From Alectoria sarmentosa (taxonomy: Eukaryota; Ascomycota; Lecanoromycetes; Lecanorales; Parmeliaceae): a stretch of DNA of 49,814 nt. The DNA lies in NCBI GenBank assembly GCA_009733775.1, contig WOGZ01000250.1, positions 1 to 49,814 on the forward strand, in the 5' to 3' direction. The notes below the pieces were generated by a model. That model was not told the DNA's origin and searched no databases. It was given only the letters and a program-made list of their open reading frames with translations. Positions 47,618 through 49,814 of this stretch are shown piece after piece (the first letter of the stretch is position 1; each line of letters opens with the position of its first letter). The position numbers and the translations under genes were made by a program.

Positions 47618-48439
47618 TCAAGGCAACTCCACGCTCGCAATCTCCCTATACACCTGATCCACCACCACCACCCCCCCACCACCCTCCTCCTCCTCCCCAC
47701 CCAGCACATCCTTGGCGCCCATCTCACAGATGGCCACCTTTTCGATCCTCACATCCGACGCCCACACCACATCGCGATAGCGCTCGATCAGCGCCGTGGC
47801 GTCGAACCGGCCGCTGCCCTTGCCCCATCGCATTTTCCCGCTCCGGGCGCTGCGCGCGTAGATGGTGTTGACGATGGTGGCGTGCAAGGAGAGGGGTCGG
47901 GGTTCGGGGACGAGGAACCCGGCGGTCGTGAAGGCGGCGCGGAGGGCGGTGGCGAAGGGGTGCAGGTGGGGGGGTGAGGGGGCGGGGGAGGCGCGCAGGG
48001 AGGAGGAGCGGGTGGGGGCGCGGAGGGTGTGCAGGCCGGAGAGGGTGGTTGTTAGGGGTTGCGGCGGTGGTGGTTGTGGGTCTGTCATGGGTTCCGTTAT
48101 GGTGATGGGAGGGGGCGGGGAGGTGCCCGTGGAGTCTAGATTGTGTGTTGAGTAAACGGAGGCGGCGCCGAGCATGCTGTGGATGTCCAAGCTCTTCAGA
48201 TAGCTGCAAGCCGCGTCCACGCGCTCGGGCGTGAGCAAGCTCATGACGCCGATGGTCAAGTGGATCGCTCCGACTGGCCGGATGGCTTTGGCCGGGAGCG
48301 TAGCTTCGGCGGATTCGGTGGGCGTGGTTACTTCGGCGGCGAAACGTTGGAGGGAGGATTGCAATTGGGGGCGCGAGGTGGGCGTGACGAGGGGGAGGAG
48401 GAGGAAGTGGGTCAGTTGGGGTTTCGGTTTTGGAGGCAT
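47618..48439 (-). CDS. AKAP7-like 2H phosphoesterase domain protein
   Basis: Single-exon 273-aa protein of the 2H (LigT-like) superfamily, AKAP7/ASCC1 branch. The two catalytic His-x-Thr motifs are HLTIGVM (His60) and HATIVNT (His186). The N-terminus THFLLLPLVT matches the first beta strand of the fold. Between the motifs lies a Pro-rich insert (about residues 108-130). The family binds or hydrolyses nucleotide or RNA 2',3'-phosphate linkages and may act in tRNA or RNA end processing; the exact substrate here is not known. The C-terminus has an acidic/Gly/Val repeat (GGEEEEGGGGVVVV) encoded by a G-rich tract. The gene lies tail-to-tail with VPS13. Confidence 0.85.
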   Translation of the reverse strand: MPPKPKPQLTHFLLLPLVTPTSRPQLQSSLQRFAAEVTTPTESAEATLPAKAIRPVGAIHLTIGVMSLLTPERVDAACSYLKSLDIHSMLGAASVYSTHNLDSTGTSPPPPITITEPMTDPQPPPPQPLTTTLSGLHTLRAPTRSSSLRASPAPSPPHLHPFATALRAAFTTAGFLVPEPRPLSLHATIVNTIYARSARSGKMRWGKGSGRFDATALIERYRDVVWASDVRIEKVAICEMGAKDVLGGEEEEGGGGVVVVDQVYREIASVELP

Positions 48440-48851
48440 GGTCGGAGGGAGGGATCCATGGGTGTGGGCGGGAGGTGAGGGGGACTGGTGCGGAAGGGAG
48501 TGTTGAAGCTGAGATGCAGTTGTAGTGCTCTCGGTTTTTGGTTTCCTTGTTTGTTTTTTTGGGTCGAGCTTACGGGAGCTTTTTGAAGATTTGGATGTTG
48601 CCAGAGCAAGGACCGGTACTAGTACAGAAACGTGGAAGACACGCTAGAATCGGATCGGCTACAGCCGTTTTACGCACTTTTCGACCTCCCTTTTGACGTG
48701 CAATCCACAAGCCTCCCTCGCTGCTTTGGGCTTTCTTTTCACTCCACTTCCGATTCTTATACACACCATCATCCAGCTTGGCGTAGCCGGGCTAGCGCGC
48801 AGGCGAAGCCGAGGCACCTCTGGCGAGATTCAAAGGCCATTGTCCCCCATC

Positions 48852-49061
48852 ATGGACAAGAGAACGATTCGCAGCCGCCCATCCGAAGCCGATCGATATC
48901 AATTCAAGCCTTCCTCGAGCGAGAACCCTCTCTCTCCTTCGATGCACCGCACGACCGCTATGAGTGCTTACGGGCCCGATTATCCCCACACGCTCCTTGC
49001 TCAGTCAGAGGATGATTATCGTCACGTGGAAATGCTCCAGAGGTCTTGCAATCGCCGTTGA
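48852..49061 (+). CDS. Possible small ORF, 69 aa, unknown
   Basis: The ATG at 48852 opens MDKRTIRSRPSEADRYQFKP then a Ser/Pro-rich stretch, and ends CNRR at 49061. It is polar and disordered in character with no known domain. It could be a first exon of a longer gene or chance. It is the only plus-strand frame here with protein-like composition. Confidence 0.2.
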   Translation: MDKRTIRSRPSEADRYQFKPSSSENPLSPSMHRTTAMSAYGPDYPHTLLAQSEDDYRHVEMLQRSCNRR

Positions 49062-49162
49062 GTTCCACAAGTTGATCCCATCGAGCGTTTCCGCAACCTG
49101 CGCCTTCGAGATCTACAAGTGTTCTTTGGATGGGATCTACGAAAGAGGAAAAGACGAAAGCT

Positions 49163-49390
49163 TTATGCTCTCTTGAGTCGAATGAAGACTGAAGCATGAT
49201 ATTCAGAGATGACGTGTATCACACAGTATGGAGAAGAAGATGATTCGGAAGATAAACATCGTATTTCAAGCAATTTTTCGTTCATGGCAGTGACCAATCC
49301 TATACCATTCAGTATAGTCACACCACGTTGACGACAGAATTCGACTTGGACCCGACGATCTCTTTCAAGATCAATGAGAATGATATTCAT
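49163..49390 (-). CDS. Possible small ORF, 75 aa, unknown
   Basis: The ATG at 49390 reads MNIILIDLERDRRVQVEFCR and continues with VTILNGIGLVTAMNEKLLEI, ending at 49163. It looks like a folded alpha/beta sequence but matches no family I recognise. It may be a fragment of a decayed gene. Confidence 0.2.
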   Translation of the reverse strand: MNIILIDLERDRRVQVEFCRQRGVTILNGIGLVTAMNEKLLEIRCLSSESSSSPYCVIHVISEYHASVFIRLKRA

Positions 49391-49568
49391 CACCTTCTAA
49401 TATGTCTCTGAAAGAAAGATACATATGTCCGTCTTAGAGAGCGTCAACGTATAGAACAAAGCATTATTACACTTTTAATTGCTTGTGTGACAGTGTGGCC
49501 CGGCGCTCTTGTCGAGAGCGGCCGATTTCATGGATCGAATGAATTCCTCCTCTGCCGGGATATGATAC

Positions 49569-49814
49569 TGTGACGGGGTCCTACAGTCACATGTGCCTAC
49601 CTTGAAGTCGATAAGTCCGGCGTAACAACTCCGTAAGCCGTAGGGGTCCAAGGGAAAGTGTGCTCTAGATCTAAGGAAGGCTCCCCGAAGCCTACTTATC
49701 TAGACGCACCGTCTCCCGGGGGTTACGTCCCGAACACTAGCGGAACTTTTTGGTACAACTAGCGCAGCCGGCTTTTCTTCGGCGGGAAAAATTTCGCGGG
49801 ATTCAAAAGTCGTC
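49569..49814 (+). mobile_element. Possible start of an LTR, cut by the window end
   Basis: TGTGACGGGGTCCTACAGTC begins a sequence with an inverted repeat TGTGAC/GTCACA (49569-49574, 49586-49591). It is followed by GC-rich short hairpins and CGGGGG-type motifs, which resembles the 5' edge of fungal LTR retrotransposons (TG start). No second LTR, primer-binding site or target duplication is visible inside the window. Confidence 0.25.

Overview
The window is filamentous ascomycete (Pezizomycotina) nuclear DNA, most likely from a Dothideomycete. The class is an inference. It rests on short GT-AG introns with CTGAC/CTAAC-type branch sites, the gene families present, and an AT-saturated block of the kind left by repeat-induced point mutation (RIP). 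No prokaryotic feature was seen.

Layout. 1-6000 is gene-free A/T-rich sequence with decayed direct repeats, ending in a pentamer array. 6614-14146 holds two potassium genes on the minus strand: a HAK/KUP K+ transporter (11 exons, 816 aa) and a Kha1-type K+/H+ antiporter (4 exons, 865 aa). A decayed element with terminal inverted repeats lies between them. 14818-15870 encodes a 2EXR/F-box-like protein. 15.9-26.7 kb is an accessory, gene-poor stretch. It carries four related small RNase III-like loci, all on the minus strand; three are broken and the one at 26186-26738 is intact. It also holds a broken Zn2Cys6 zinc cluster, relics of membrane-protein exons, microsatellites, C-rich strand-skewed tracts and an assembly gap of 108 N. 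From 28 kb onward the sequence is ordinary housekeeping DNA: a membrane-anchored HIT protein, a Sas3-type MYST acetyltransferase with a PHD finger, complex I subunit NDUFA1, a DUF3429 mitochondrial membrane protein, VPS13 (3198 aa) and an AKAP7-like 2H phosphoesterase. The last 250 bases may be the edge of an LTR element.

How the genes relate. The two potassium genes are plausible partners: one takes K+ up and the other exchanges K+ for H+ across an internal or plasma membrane. SAS3 and NDUFA1 diverge from one 659-base spacer, and the DUF3429 gene and VPS13 diverge from another of 661 bases. The most novel content is the RNase III-like family. Every copy has lost most of the metal-binding residues of true RNase III yet keeps the fold signatures, so the intact copy may be a non-catalytic RNA-binding or dimerising protein. 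Splice sites were placed by eye. For HAK, KHA1, SAS3, NDUFA1, DUF3429, VPS13, HIT and the intact RNase III-like gene the exon sums are exact multiples of three.
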